NCBI RefSeq assembly: GCF_019977195.1
Contig: NZ_AP024643.1
Location: 3,906,001 to 3,970,000, forward strand
Direction of reading: 5' to 3'
Source: Arthrobacter sp. StoSoilA2
GTDB lineage: Bacteria; Actinomycetota; Actinomycetes; Actinomycetales; Micrococcaceae
Length of the DNA: 64,000 nucleotides
Position 1 is the first letter of the stretch. The number at the start of each line of letters is the position of its first letter. The translations under genes and the position numbers were made by a program. The notes under the pieces were generated by a model. The model did no database searches, was not told where the DNA came from, and saw only the letters and a program-made list of their open reading frames with translations. Below are positions 8,157 through 17,833 of this stretch, in pieces.

Positions 8157-9302
8157 ATGAACCATCGGCCAGCTTCAGCCAAGTGCACTGCGTCCCGTCC
8201 CGTCGAACTCCTCGCGGCAGCAGCTGTCCTAGCCTCCGTGGTTTCCGGCTGCACAGCTCCTGGGCCCAGCCCGCAGGGACCGTCGACTTCACAGTTCTCG
8301 GGCGCGACCGGCAGCCCACCCGGCGGACAAACCGCCGGGCAATCCGCAGGAGAATCCGCCGGACAATCCGGTCAAGGGGCCAGCAGCCCGGCCCCTCAGC
8401 AGGGTGCCGCGGACATCCCTGACATCATCAGCAATGTCCAGCCGTCGGTGGTTACCATCTTCACGGACGGCGGTTTGGGCAGTGGAGTCGTATATTCGCA
8501 GGATGGCCTGATCCTGACCAATGAACATGTGGTGCGCGGCAACCGCGATGTTGAGGTTGGCTTTGCTGACGGCCAGCGGGTGGCTGGCACCGTGCGGGCC
8601 ACCGACGCCATCACTGATCTTGCCCTCGTGGAAGCAAAACGGACAGGTTTGCCGGCCGCGAAATTCCAAACCTCCCTGCCCCGGATCGGCGAGCTGGCGA
8701 TCGTCATAGGCTCGCCGCTGGGATTCGAAAATACGGCGACGGCGGGCATCATCTCCGGCCTCCACCGCCAGATCCCGGGTTCGGCGTCCAGCAGCCAGTC
8801 TCTGGTGGACCTCATCCAGACCGACGCCGCGATCAGCCCCGGCAACTCAGGCGGAGCCGTAGTGAACAGCCGGGGCGAAGTGACCGGCATCAGCGAAGCC
8901 TACATTCCGCCGCAGTCAGGTGCGGTTGCCCTGGGGTTTGCCATCCCCGCTGCCACCGCCGTGAAAGTGGCTGACCAGCTGAAGGAGGATGGCACAGCCG
9001 ATCACGCCTTCATTGGTTTGGGACCGGGGGATATCACTCAACAGATCGCCGACCGGCTGGGCCTACCTGACACCCACGGGGCGCTGGCCCTTTCGGTGCA
9101 GGATGGCGGGCCGGCCGCCAAAGCCGGCATCCAGCCAGGGGACGTACTCGTCAAGCTCGATGGCAAGGACCTGGCAACCCCCGAGGATCTCCTCGCAGCC
9201 TTGAGAACCAAGAGTCCCGGGCAGAACGTGACGGTGGAATTCCGCAGGGGATCAGAAACCCAGGAAGTAAAGGTCCAACTGGCCGAACGCCCGTCCTCAT
9301 AG
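8157..9302 (+). CDS. HtrA/DegP-like S1C serine protease, lipoprotein with PDZ domain
   Basis: A 381-residue protein. A signal peptide ends in a lipobox (VVSGC, Cys32), so the protein should be lipid-anchored outside the membrane. Residues 35-85 are a Ser/Gly/Gln-rich linker. The trypsin-like domain has the full triad: H124 (TNEHVVRG), D154 (AITDLAL) and S231 (SPGNSGGAV). A C-terminal PDZ domain covers about 285-375 (GALALSVQDGGPAAKAG, IQPGDVLVKLDG). It is expected to degrade or refold damaged secreted proteins. It is shorter than DegP and has one PDZ, like mycobacterial and bacillar HtrA. Most actinobacterial HtrAs use a membrane helix instead of a lipobox, so the anchor is slightly unusual. 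Confidence 0.92.
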   Translation: MNHRPASAKCTASRPVELLAAAAVLASVVSGCTAPGPSPQGPSTSQFSGATGSPPGGQTAGQSAGESAGQSGQGASSPAPQQGAADIPDIISNVQPSVVTIFTDGGLGSGVVYSQDGLILTNEHVVRGNRDVEVGFADGQRVAGTVRATDAITDLALVEAKRTGLPAAKFQTSLPRIGELAIVIGSPLGFENTATAGIISGLHRQIPGSASSSQSLVDLIQTDAAISPGNSGGAVVNSRGEVTGISEAYIPPQSGAVALGFAIPAATAVKVADQLKEDGTADHAFIGLGPGDITQQIADRLGLPDTHGALALSVQDGGPAAKAGIQPGDVLVKLDGKDLATPEDLLAALRTKSPGQNVTVEFRRGSETQEVKVQLAERPSS

Positions 9303-9374
9303 CCGAGACGCTGTGGGGCCTGCCCTGCGCCCCTACTCGTCACATAGAATGCAGACCATGCCCCACAACGCGAA

Positions 9375-9407
9375 CGGCGGGTGCCCCCGGAAAGGAGGCA
9401 CCCGCCG
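9375..9407. terminator. Hairpin terminator between the protease and the permease
   Basis: An 11-bp GC-rich perfect stem (9375-9385 with 9397-9407) and an 11-nt loop lies between convergent genes. It probably ends both transcripts. Confidence 0.65.
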
Positions 9408-9429
9408 TCGAGCGTTTATGAGCCAAGCG

Positions 9430-10893
9430 TTAGCTGAACAGTTCGCTCTTGGGCTCGTTGTTCTTGACCTTCTGCCAGCCAAGCCACAGGACGAGGGCGA
9501 AGAACGGGATGGTCGCCAAGGTCCAGAGACCCAGGAGGAAGACCTCGCCGGTTGCCTTATCGGTCATGGTGTCGAAGCCGATCAGTACGGTTATGGCCAG
9601 CAGCGCAACCAGGCCCAGCCAGCTGGTCCACGGCGAACCGGGCATCGGCAGGCTGGAGACGTTGCCGCGCTTCTTCCGCAGGGCAATCTGGCTCGCGAAG
9701 ATGGAGCCCCAGGTGAAGATCACACCGATGGAGGCCGTGTTCAGCGCGAGGTCGAACGCGTGGGAGCCACCCAGCCAGATGTTGAGCAGGATACCCACCA
9801 GGTACACACCGCCGATCGCCAGGATGGCAGCGTACGGCACGTGGCGGGATGACATTTTGGTGAGCCACTGCGGCGCGTGGCCGTTGTTGGCCATGGTCCG
9901 GAAGATGCGGCCGATCGAGTACAGGCCCGAGTTGCAGGAGGACAGCGCGGCGGTGATGACGATCATGTTCATGACGTCGCCCATCCAGCCGAGGCCCATC
10001 TGGCCGAACACGGTGACGAACGGCGAGGTGCCGGCCTTGTACTGGTCCGACGGCAGCAGCATCGCAAGCAGCATCACGGAACCGACGTAGAAGACAATAA
10101 TGCGGATCACGACGGCGCGGATCGCCTTGGGAACTTCGCGTTCCGGGTTCTCCATCTCACCAGCGGTAATACCAACGAGTTCGATTGCGTTGTAGGCGAA
10201 GATCACGGCGTTGAGGACCAGGATCATGACCAGGCCGCCCTTGGGGAACATGCCACCGTCTTCGTGGAACAGGTTGCCCACCGAGGCATGCCCGTTACCC
10301 ACCTGGGCGTTGGTGACAACCATGAAGGTACCAACGGCCAGGAAGATCAGGATGGCTGCGACCTTGAGGCAGGAGGCCCAGAATTCGAACTCGCCGAAGG
10401 CCTTGACGCTGAACAAGTTCACGGCCACCAGCAGCACCAGCGCTGCAATGGCGGACAGTTCAACGGGAACGTTGGGGAAGAAGAACTGGAAGTACAGCCC
10501 GATTGCGATGAGCTCGGCAATGCCTGTCATGGCCCAGTTGATGAAGTACATCCAACCTGAAAGGAAGGCGCCCTTCTTGCCGAACATTTCACCGGCGTAG
10601 CTCACGAAAGAGCCGGACGTCTGGCGGTACATGATGAGTTCACCGAGGGCACGCATCAGCAGGTAAGCGATGACGCCGGCAATGGCGTAGGAGAAAATCA
10701 GGGCCGGGCCGGTGGAGGCCAGGCGGCCACCGGCGCCCATGAACAGGCCGACGCCGATTGCGCCGCCCATGGCGATCATGGTGACGTGGCGCCGGCTCAG
10801 GGTCTTCTGGTAACCCTCGGCGCTGAGGGTGGAGCCGACGGCGGTGGATGGGGCCGTCGGGTTCTGGAGATCTGTGGGGGTACTTTGCGGCAC
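9430..10893 (-). CDS. APC family amino acid permease
   Basis: A 487-residue integral membrane protein with about 12 hydrophobic segments. The first helix carries the amino-acid binding motif GGAIGVGLFMGAG, followed by ALGELIMYRQTSGSF, which marks the AAT subgroup of bacterial permeases (AnsP, GabP, CycA relatives). The substrate is an amino acid imported with protons; AnsP-like (asparagine) is plausible but not proved. I place the start at the GTG at 10893, because AAGGA lies seven bases before it, rather than at a longer upstream reading that has no ribosome site. The gene stands alone, flanked by two strong hairpins. Confidence 0.88.
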   Translation of the reverse strand: MPQSTPTDLQNPTAPSTAVGSTLSAEGYQKTLSRRHVTMIAMGGAIGVGLFMGAGGRLASTGPALIFSYAIAGVIAYLLMRALGELIMYRQTSGSFVSYAGEMFGKKGAFLSGWMYFINWAMTGIAELIAIGLYFQFFFPNVPVELSAIAALVLLVAVNLFSVKAFGEFEFWASCLKVAAILIFLAVGTFMVVTNAQVGNGHASVGNLFHEDGGMFPKGGLVMILVLNAVIFAYNAIELVGITAGEMENPEREVPKAIRAVVIRIIVFYVGSVMLLAMLLPSDQYKAGTSPFVTVFGQMGLGWMGDVMNMIVITAALSSCNSGLYSIGRIFRTMANNGHAPQWLTKMSSRHVPYAAILAIGGVYLVGILLNIWLGGSHAFDLALNTASIGVIFTWGSIFASQIALRKKRGNVSSLPMPGSPWTSWLGLVALLAITVLIGFDTMTDKATGEVFLLGLWTLATIPFFALVLWLGWQKVKNNEPKSELFS

Positions 10894-11105
10894 AGCTGTT
10901 CCTTGTGGGTTGGGGTATTGCTGTAGGTGTTTACGCCTATGCCGGAACATGGGCGTCTTGGCCACACAAAATTCGAGCTTTCCCCGTTGGAGGGCGTCGA
11001 AGTGTGACAAAGAACGCAGAACGCCGAAGGTTCGCGCAACCCGTCTATCTTACGGGATTAATGGGAATGCCCGTGACGCAGGCAACAACACCCGGCCTGG
11101 ACACA

Positions 11106-11170
11106 GCAACGCGGGGTCACTTACGGCCCATGTTTCCCCCCGGAATGGGCCGTAAGTGACCCCGCGTTGC
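11106..11170. terminator. Long perfect inverted repeat after nirD
   Basis: A perfect 25-bp stem (11106-11130 with 11146-11170) with a 15-nt loop starts two bases beyond the nirD stop. It probably ends the nir transcript. It is much longer than a normal terminator and contains the segment GCGGGGTCAC, which recurs in the hairpin at 63403-63443. Confidence 0.65.
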
Positions 11171-11171
11171 T

Positions 11172-11480
11172 TTAGGAGATCAGCACGATATTCCGGCTCT
11201 CATCTGCGAAGACTTCGTACGTCCGCAGGGGCTTGGCTCCCGTGGTGGAACACCCGGTTTCCAGCTCAAACGAGTGCTGGTGGAGCGGGCACATCACCAC
11301 GCGCTGGTCGATGGTTCCGTCGGCAAGGGGGCCGCCCTTATGTGGGCACACTGCCGACACAGCCCGCAAGGTCCCGTCCCGTAGCCGGAAGACCGCAACC
11401 TGCTCGCCGTCGATCCCGAACGCCCGGCCTTCGCCGAACGGAATTTGGTCCACCGGCCCTATGACGTGTGGAATCTTCAT
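11172..11480 (-). CDS. nirD: Nitrite reductase small subunit NirD (Rieske type)
   Basis: A 102-residue single-domain Rieske protein. The [2Fe-2S] ligands are visible as C45-P-H47 (CPHKGG) and C64-P-L-H67 (CPLHQH). This is the small subunit of the NAD(P)H-dependent assimilatory nitrite reductase, which reduces nitrite to ammonium in the cytoplasm. Its start overlaps the end of nirB by 4 bases, the normal gene order. A long hairpin follows it directly. Confidence 0.93.
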   Translation of the reverse strand: MKIPHVIGPVDQIPFGEGRAFGIDGEQVAVFRLRDGTLRAVSAVCPHKGGPLADGTIDQRVVMCPLHQHSFELETGCSTTGAKPLRTYEVFADESRNIVLIS

Positions 11481-13945
11481 CGGACCGGCACCTGCGGCAG
11501 GACTGTGAGCGGCAGCGAGGTCCGGAATTGGCCGGGCGTGAGTGGATCATCGCGCTCACTCCACGGATCCACGTAGTTGTCCACTGACTCCTGCATCGCC
11601 TCATCCAGGCGGGCGGCGATGCCCTCGGAGTCGTCCAGGATGACGCTGCGGATGCGATCGATCCCCACCCGGGGAACAAACGCATACGTCCGTTCCAGCC
11701 AGTTCGCGTTCTCCCGGTAGTACTGCATGAACCGACCCGCCAGCAGTGTGACTTCCTCCGGAGTATCCACCGTGACCAGCAGATCGCCCTTGCGGATTTG
11801 GGCGCCGGCCGCTCCCCCAACATAGATTTCCCAGCGGCCTCCTTCCACCGCAACGACGCCTACGTCCTTGACCAAGGACTCCGCACAGTTCCGCGGACAC
11901 CCGGAGACTGCGAGTTTCAGTTTTGCCGGCGACTCGATTCCCTGGAAGCGGGATTCCAGCGAGATGCCCAAACCCGTGGAATCACCCGTGCCAAAGCGGC
12001 AGTAGTCCTTCCCCACACAGGTCTTCACGGTGCGGAAACTCTTGCCGTAGGCGTAGCCGGAGGGCATGTCCAGATCGGCCCAAACCTGCGGAAGGTCTTC
12101 CTTTGGAACGCCCAGAAGGTCGATCCTTTGCCCACCGGTCAGCTTGATCATGGGAATGTTGTGCTTCTCCGCGACGTCGGCAATCGTGCGGAGCTGCTGC
12201 ACGGACGTCACGCCTCCCTTCATCTGCGGAACCACGGAGAACGTACCGTCACGCTGGATGTTCGCATGCACGCGGTCGTTGATGAAGCGGGCGTCACGCT
12301 CGTCGATGTATTGCTCTGCCAGCATCATCTTCAGGAGCGAGGCAAGGCCCATCTTGGATTTGGCATCTTCAGCGCTTCCGGGAGCCAGCGCAGCAAACAC
12401 CTGGGAAACCGAGCGCAGACCAAGCTCCCGGATCCGGGATATCAACGCGGCCTTGTCCAGGGGAATACCGGGAACGTAGTAGCTGGCAGCCGGGTCATCT
12501 TCTACGGCGCCGTCGGCCGCCCACTCCACCACCTGTGTGACCAGCAGCTTGCAGGAACCACAGCCCTTGCCGGCCCGGGTGGCGTCCATGGCTGCCGGTA
12601 CCGAACGGCAACCACCCTGCACCGCGGCAACAAGCGTTCCTTTGGAAACCCCATTGCAGTTGCAGACCTGTGCCGAATCCGCCAGCTCGGAAACACCTTC
12701 CTCTTCACCCGGCGAGCCGAGATCGAACATCAGCGAAAGCCGTTCCTCGGGCAGCGGCAGGCCCTGGTCAAAAGCCTGGGTCAAGTAGGCAACCTTGCGG
12801 CTGTCACCAAGAAGGGTAGCGCCCACCATCTTGTTGTCCCGGATCACGATCGACTTGAACACGCCCCGGCTCGGTTCCGAAAAAACAATGTGCTCATCCG
12901 TGTCCCGTTCCGGGCCCGCCAGGCCCATGGAAGCGACGTCGACGCCGGCCACCTTCAGTTTGGTGGCGGTCCTGGAACCCAGATAGACCGAGGAACGATC
13001 CACACCGGTGATCTGGTCCGCAAGAACAGCGGCCTGCTCCCACAGGGGCGCTACGAGCCCATAGACCTCGCCCCGGTGTTGAACGCACTCCCCCACGGCA
13101 TAGATGTCCTCTTCGTCCATGACGCGCAGGTGGTCATCCACCACGATGGCCCGTTCCACGGCCAATCCACTCACGACGGCGACATCCACGTTGGGCCGGA
13201 TGCCGGCAGTCACAACCACCATGTCGCAGTCCAGCTCAGTGTCATCACGCAGCCGCACGCCGGTGATCCGGTCCTTGCCCAGCACCGCAGTGGTCCGGCT
13301 TCCTGTATGGACCTCGATGCCCAGCGCCTGGACGCTTCGCCGCAGTATTGCGCCGCCATCGGGCCCTAATTGCGCGTTCATGAGGTGGCCACCGGAGTGG
13401 ACCACCGCCACGTCAAGGCCGTACGCCTGCAGTCCGCGGGCAGCCTCAAGCCCCAGCAATCCCCCGCCAATCACCACAGCCTTGCGGTGATGCTCGTGCT
13501 GGGCGAACTGGACCATCTTGCGGGTATCGTCCATGGTCCGGAACGTGAAAACCCCGTGGCGCACCGATCCGCTGGGCGTGTAGAGGCCATCCATCGGGGG
13601 AAGGAAAGAGTGGCTTCCGGTGGCGATGATCAGGACGTCGTAGGGAACCACCCTGCCATCGGCCGCAAAGACGTGTTTGCTGTACTTATCTATGCGCTCC
13701 ACCCGGACCCCTGCGTGCAGGGTGATGTTGTTTTCCTGGTACCACGGCAGCGCGTTGAGGAAGATGTCGGCATCGCTTTCCTCGCCGGAAAGCACGTGGC
13801 TGAGCATGATGCGGTTGTAGTTTCCATACGGTTCGTCACCGAAAATGGTGATGTCGAACGCGTCCCCGCCGCCGCGGGCCAGGATCTCCTCCACCGCACG
13901 TGCACCGGCCATGCCGTTGCCGATGACCACCAGCTGCCTGGTCAT
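11477..13945 (-). CDS. nirB: Nitrite reductase (NAD(P)H) large subunit NirB
   Basis: An 822-residue flavo-siroheme enzyme. Residues 1-300 form the FAD/NAD(P)H domain (VVIGNGMAGARAVEE at the start; a second GxGxxG in VVIGGGLLGLEAARG, 157-171). A BFD-like [2Fe-2S] domain follows with C428, C430, C462 and C465. The C-terminal siroheme/4Fe-4S domain has the paired motif C643-x5-C649 and C683-x3-C687. It makes ammonium from nitrite with six electrons from NAD(P)H. The operon is orf-nirB-nirD. No nitrate reductase or nitrate transporter is next to it, so those must lie elsewhere. Confidence 0.95.
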   Translation of the reverse strand: MTRQLVVIGNGMAGARAVEEILARGGGDAFDITIFGDEPYGNYNRIMLSHVLSGEESDADIFLNALPWYQENNITLHAGVRVERIDKYSKHVFAADGRVVPYDVLIIATGSHSFLPPMDGLYTPSGSVRHGVFTFRTMDDTRKMVQFAQHEHHRKAVVIGGGLLGLEAARGLQAYGLDVAVVHSGGHLMNAQLGPDGGAILRRSVQALGIEVHTGSRTTAVLGKDRITGVRLRDDTELDCDMVVVTAGIRPNVDVAVVSGLAVERAIVVDDHLRVMDEEDIYAVGECVQHRGEVYGLVAPLWEQAAVLADQITGVDRSSVYLGSRTATKLKVAGVDVASMGLAGPERDTDEHIVFSEPSRGVFKSIVIRDNKMVGATLLGDSRKVAYLTQAFDQGLPLPEERLSLMFDLGSPGEEEGVSELADSAQVCNCNGVSKGTLVAAVQGGCRSVPAAMDATRAGKGCGSCKLLVTQVVEWAADGAVEDDPAASYYVPGIPLDKAALISRIRELGLRSVSQVFAALAPGSAEDAKSKMGLASLLKMMLAEQYIDERDARFINDRVHANIQRDGTFSVVPQMKGGVTSVQQLRTIADVAEKHNIPMIKLTGGQRIDLLGVPKEDLPQVWADLDMPSGYAYGKSFRTVKTCVGKDYCRFGTGDSTGLGISLESRFQGIESPAKLKLAVSGCPRNCAESLVKDVGVVAVEGGRWEIYVGGAAGAQIRKGDLLVTVDTPEEVTLLAGRFMQYYRENANWLERTYAFVPRVGIDRIRSVILDDSEGIAARLDEAMQESVDNYVDPWSERDDPLTPGQFRTSLPLTVLPQVPVR

Positions 13946-14292
13946 CAGTGCTCCACCATGCCCAGGTCCACCACCACGGAACCGCGGACGCCGGCCGGCG
14001 CGGCGATGTACAACTCGATCATCGAGCCGCCCTCGATATCTTCCACGACCCGCAACGGGACGTGCACATCGCCTTTGGCCCCGATGGGGAAATACCGCAT
14101 CGGCACACCGTCGCGCATAAGGACAACCGCGATGAGTTCGGAGCTGGTGTTGCCGCCGCGGAAGTAGAGCGTCTGGTTCACGACGCCGTCCGGGACAAAG
14201 TGCGCGAGCTCGCTGTGGAGGGGAACCGGCTTTTCCATACCGATGCCGTCAAACGGGAATATGCCTTGAAGGAAGAGGTTCTTGGAAATCAC
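13945..14292 (-). CDS. Unknown 115-residue protein heading the nirBD operon
   Basis: A GTG-started gene with an AAAGGAT ribosome site. Its stop overlaps the nirB start by one base, so it is certainly co-translated with nirB. The protein is soluble and beta-rich, with no Cys, no membrane segment and no motif I recognise. Notable segments are FLQGIFPFDGIGMEKP at the start, FRGGNTSSELIAVVLMRDG in the middle, and VPLRVVEDIEGGSMIELYIAAPAG near the end. The tight coupling suggests a helper of nitrite reductase, such as an assembly or regulatory partner; this is inference only. Confidence 0.75.
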   Translation of the reverse strand: MISKNLFLQGIFPFDGIGMEKPVPLHSELAHFVPDGVVNQTLYFRGGNTSSELIAVVLMRDGVPMRYFPIGAKGDVHVPLRVVEDIEGGSMIELYIAAPAGVRGSVVVDLGMVEH

Positions 14293-14435
14293 GGAAAGAT
14301 CCTTTCGGCCGGCTTCCTTCCATGGTGCTCCGCCGTTGTTTCAGGACGCTCGATGCCGTGTTTCCATATGCAGGACACGGCGTAACGATCCCTTTGCGAA
14401 CAGCTCACCCCGGCGGCAGCGGCGGCCACGTCGGC

Positions 14436-16100
14436 CTACAGCAACTCACCATCCTGCATCCCGTACCGGACCCAGCTACCCACTGAACCGGCCGCTGCAC
14501 ACCGATCGAACCACTCCCCCAGCGCGCGGTCGTGGCTCACGATGACCAGTGTCCCGGCGAAGCCTGCGAGCGCAGCTTCCAACTGTTCCACGAGCACCGG
14601 CGCAAGGTGGTTGGTGGGTTCGTCCACGATCATGGTTTCGTAGCTGCCCAGGAGCAGCCTGGCCAGGGCGAGCCTGCGTTGCTGTCCGGCCGAGAGGCTG
14701 CCCACGGGAACGTGGAACTCCGCAGGCCGGAACAAGCCCAGGCGAAGCAGGGCCTCGGCGTGTTCGTCGATGTTTCCGCCCAGTCCTGCGGCAAACGCCG
14801 GAAGGAGCCGGAGCCCGGGACGCGGCGGCACGTCGAGTTCCTGCTGCAGATACCCCACCGTGCCCTGAACGGCCAAGGTTCCGCTGGCCGGCTCAAGCGT
14901 CCCGGCGAGCACGGAGACCAGCGTTGATTTTCCTGCGCCGTTTGGCCCGGTGATGAGGACCTTCTCCCCGGTTTCGACGCGCAGATCAGTCGGTTTGAGG
15001 CGACCGGGCACGCTAATGCCGCGTGCTTCGATGGCCGGTCCAGCAGCTTCCTCGAGCTGAACGTCAAGTTGCGCGGCGAGCTTGAGCGGCACGGGTGGCC
15101 GGTCAATGGGGTTCTCTTCGAGCCGCCGCAGGCGTTCCTGGGCGTTGCGAACTTTGCTGGTGGCTGCGCGTTGCCAGGTGCCTTTTTTGAAGCCGGTCGC
15201 AAATTTGTCGTTGTCGCGCACCCGGCCGTAGCCCATGCCGCCGGAAACCGTGGCGGCCTGGAACCGTTCGGCGGCCATGGCGTCGAGCCATTCCTCGTAT
15301 TGCTGCACCCAACGGGCCCGCTGGGCCGCTTTCTCCCGCAGGTAACCTTCGTAGCCGTTGCCGTATCTATTGACGGAACGGCGCTCGGCGTCGACTTCGA
15401 TTACTGTGCTGGCTACCTTCCGCAACAGGACGCGGTCGTGCGAAACCACCACCACGGTGCCTCGGTGCGCAGCCAACCTCGATTCCAGCCAGGCTGTGCC
15501 GTTGGCGTCCAGGTGGTTGGTGGGCTCGTCCAGGAGCAGGGCTTCGGCAGGATCTGCCAGCAGGCAGGCGAGGGCAACGCGCTCCTGCTCCCCGCCGGAC
15601 AAAGACCCAAGCGTTCGACGCCGATCCAGGCCTCCCAGCCCCAGCCTGTCCAGCGCTGCTTCCACCCGGGACTCGGCAGCGTACCCCTCGCGGAGTTGGT
15701 ACTGGGTCTGCAGGCTTCCGTAGAGTTCCAGGGTTTCGGGGTCCGCGTCCGCCAGGTCCTGTTCCAGTTCGGTGATGCGGGCCTCAAGCGAGCGGAGTGC
15801 CTTAAGGGACTCGTCGATCGCGTCGCCGACAGTAATCGAGGCAGGAAGTCCGTGCGTCTGGGCGAGGTAGCCCAGGCGGTAGCCGGCGTTCCCTGCCAAC
15901 CCGGCCGTGCCGTCGTCGGGCGTTTCCACGCCGGCCAGCAGGCGGAGAAGGGTGGATTTCCCCGCCCCGTTTTCCCCGACAATGGCAACGTGCTCGCCGT
16001 GATCGATGGTGAGTTCAACGCCCTGGAAAAGTTCGCGGTCCCCGTAGCCGTGGGAAACGCCGGAAAGGTGAAGGTGGTCAGTCAAGAGAGGTCCTCGCAA
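14436..16100 (-). CDS. ABC-F family ATP-binding protein
   Basis: A 554-residue protein with two ABC ATPase domains and no membrane segment. Domain one has GENGAGKSTLLRLL (Walker A, ~42-55), LSGGEQERVALACLL (signature) and EALLLDEPTNHLD (Walker B). Domain two has GPNGAGKSTLVSVL, LSAGQQRRLALARLL and MIVDEPTNHL. A charged linker of about 80 residues joins them. ABC-F proteins bind the ribosomal E site and rescue stalled translation or give resistance to ribosome-targeting antibiotics. Nothing here distinguishes a housekeeping from a resistance role. It is not coupled to either neighbour. Confidence 0.9.
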   Translation of the reverse strand: MRGPLLTDHLHLSGVSHGYGDRELFQGVELTIDHGEHVAIVGENGAGKSTLLRLLAGVETPDDGTAGLAGNAGYRLGYLAQTHGLPASITVGDAIDESLKALRSLEARITELEQDLADADPETLELYGSLQTQYQLREGYAAESRVEAALDRLGLGGLDRRRTLGSLSGGEQERVALACLLADPAEALLLDEPTNHLDANGTAWLESRLAAHRGTVVVVSHDRVLLRKVASTVIEVDAERRSVNRYGNGYEGYLREKAAQRARWVQQYEEWLDAMAAERFQAATVSGGMGYGRVRDNDKFATGFKKGTWQRAATSKVRNAQERLRRLEENPIDRPPVPLKLAAQLDVQLEEAAGPAIEARGISVPGRLKPTDLRVETGEKVLITGPNGAGKSTLVSVLAGTLEPASGTLAVQGTVGYLQQELDVPPRPGLRLLPAFAAGLGGNIDEHAEALLRLGLFRPAEFHVPVGSLSAGQQRRLALARLLLGSYETMIVDEPTNHLAPVLVEQLEAALAGFAGTLVIVSHDRALGEWFDRCAAAGSVGSWVRYGMQDGELL

Positions 16101-16231
16101 AGTCCGCAGTGAATGGCAGGAAACCCTTGGGGTACTGCCTCAGTGGTCTACTGGGGATGCAGCCGCATGGACGGGCTGCTCTCAAGACTTCATCGCTCCA
16201 GACTGCCCGGCGAATCGGGGCACGTCAAGTT

Positions 16232-17095
16232 TCAGGCCGCCGCGACCGCGCGCTTCCGCCGGGCCTTTGCCACGCGCGTACCAATCAGCCCTTGCCGCGG
16301 ACTGAACAGATAGACGACGGCGAACACCGCACCCTGGGTGACCACCACCATCGCCCCTGATGCCGTGTCCAGGTAGTAGCTCAGGTAGATGCCGGTCATG
16401 GAGCACGCCACCGAGATGACCGGGGCGATCACCAGCATCCGGGAGAACCGGTCCGTCAGCAGGTAGGCGGTGGCGCCGGGAATGATCAGCATGGCCACCA
16501 CCAGCACCACGCCCACGGTTTGCAAAGCCACCACCGATGTCAGCGCCAGCAGGCCGAGCAGCAGCGCTCCGAGCCGCCTGGGCGACAGTCCAATGGCGTG
16601 GGCATGCGTGGGGTCGAACGCGTACAGCGTGAGGTCCCGGCGCTTGAGGATCAGGATCGCGAAGGCCACCACGCCAAGGACCACAACCTGGATGAGGTCA
16701 GGGACGCTGACGCCCAGAAGGTTGCCGAAGATGATGTGGTTCAGGTCAGTCTGGCTCGGCGTCACGGAGATCAGCACCAGGCCCAGCGCGAACAGCGACG
16801 TGAACACGATGCCGATTGCCGCATCTTCCTTCACGCGGCTGGTGTTCCGCACCACCCCGATCAACGTCACGGCGATCAGCGCGAACACCAACGCACCAAG
16901 CGCGAACGGCGCACCCACAATGTAGGCGAGCACGACGCCGGGAAGCACCGCGTGCGATACGGCGTCGCCCATGAGGGACCAGCCGATCAGAACGAGCCAG
17001 CAGCTAAGGACCGCACAAACCACCGCAGCAATTGCCGTGGTGGCGAGGGCGCGGACCATGAAGTCGTAGCTCAAAGGTTCAAGCAGGAATTCCAC
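16232..17095 (-). CDS. Metal ABC transporter permease (Mn/Zn type)
   Basis: A 287-residue protein with about eight membrane segments, typical of the ABC-3 permease family: SLMGDAVSHAVLPGVVLAY near the start, and a conserved FDPTHAHAIGLSPRRLG loop in the middle that includes His residues. It forms the channel for Mn2+, Zn2+ or Fe2+ uptake. It is the last gene of the binding protein-ATPase-permease operon, separated from the ATPase stop by 3 bases. Confidence 0.9.
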   Translation of the reverse strand: MEFLLEPLSYDFMVRALATTAIAAVVCAVLSCWLVLIGWSLMGDAVSHAVLPGVVLAYIVGAPFALGALVFALIAVTLIGVVRNTSRVKEDAAIGIVFTSLFALGLVLISVTPSQTDLNHIIFGNLLGVSVPDLIQVVVLGVVAFAILILKRRDLTLYAFDPTHAHAIGLSPRRLGALLLGLLALTSVVALQTVGVVLVVAMLIIPGATAYLLTDRFSRMLVIAPVISVACSMTGIYLSYYLDTASGAMVVVTQGAVFAVVYLFSPRQGLIGTRVAKARRKRAVAAA

Positions 17096-17098
17096 GGC

Positions 17099-17833
17099 TT
17101 AGCCCCTGTTCATGACGTCAAGGCCAAATGCCATGGCTAGATTTTCAGGTTGCAGCACTACGTCCGGGCTGCCATGCATCAGCACCTTACGCATCAGGAG
17201 CACTGCTTCGTCGCAGAGCTGAGGGAGCGCGTGGAGGTCGTGGGTGGAGATGAGGATGGTGGCGCCGTCAGCCGCAAGTTCGCGCAGGAGCCTGGTGATA
17301 GTGGCTTCTGATCGCTTGTCCACTCCGGCGAAGGGTTCATCCAGCAGCATCATGGTGGCGCCTTGTGCGATGCCCCGGGCTACAAAGGCACGCTTTTTCT
17401 GCCCGCCGGACAGCTGGCCGATTTGGCGGTCGGCAAACTCGCCAAGCTCCACGCGGTCCAGGGCCTGTTCGACGGCGTCCCGGTCGGCTTTCCGCGGACG
17501 GCGGGTGAAACCGAGGTGCCCATAGCGGCCCATCATCACTACGTCCCGCACGGACAGGGGGAAGGCCCAGTCCACATCCTCGCTTTGCGGGACGTAGCCG
17601 ATGCCGGCCTCCTTGCGGGTCTTCATGGGCGGGTGACCGTTGATGAGGACCCGGCCGGAATCGGGCTTCACCATGCCCATGATGGTCTTGAACAGGGTGG
17701 ACTTGCCCGAGCCGTTCATGCCGACCAAACCGCAGATTCTGGAGTGGTCCAGGGTGAGGGATGCGGAGTCCAGCGCCAGCACCTCGCCGTAGTGGACCGT
17801 GACGTTCTCAACGACGATCGCGGGGCTGGTCAT
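17099..17833 (-). CDS. Metal ABC transporter ATP-binding protein
   Basis: A 244-residue ATPase with Walker A GMNGSGKSTLFKTI (~40), signature LSGGQKKRAFVARGI, Walker B TMMLLDEPFAGVD and the switch His in ILISTHDLHAL. It drives the metal importer whose permease and binding protein flank it. Its start overlaps the binding-protein stop by 4 bases. Confidence 0.92.
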   Translation of the reverse strand: MTSPAIVVENVTVHYGEVLALDSASLTLDHSRICGLVGMNGSGKSTLFKTIMGMVKPDSGRVLINGHPPMKTRKEAGIGYVPQSEDVDWAFPLSVRDVVMMGRYGHLGFTRRPRKADRDAVEQALDRVELGEFADRQIGQLSGGQKKRAFVARGIAQGATMMLLDEPFAGVDKRSEATITRLLRELAADGATILISTHDLHALPQLCDEAVLLMRKVLMHGSPDVVLQPENLAMAFGLDVMNRG

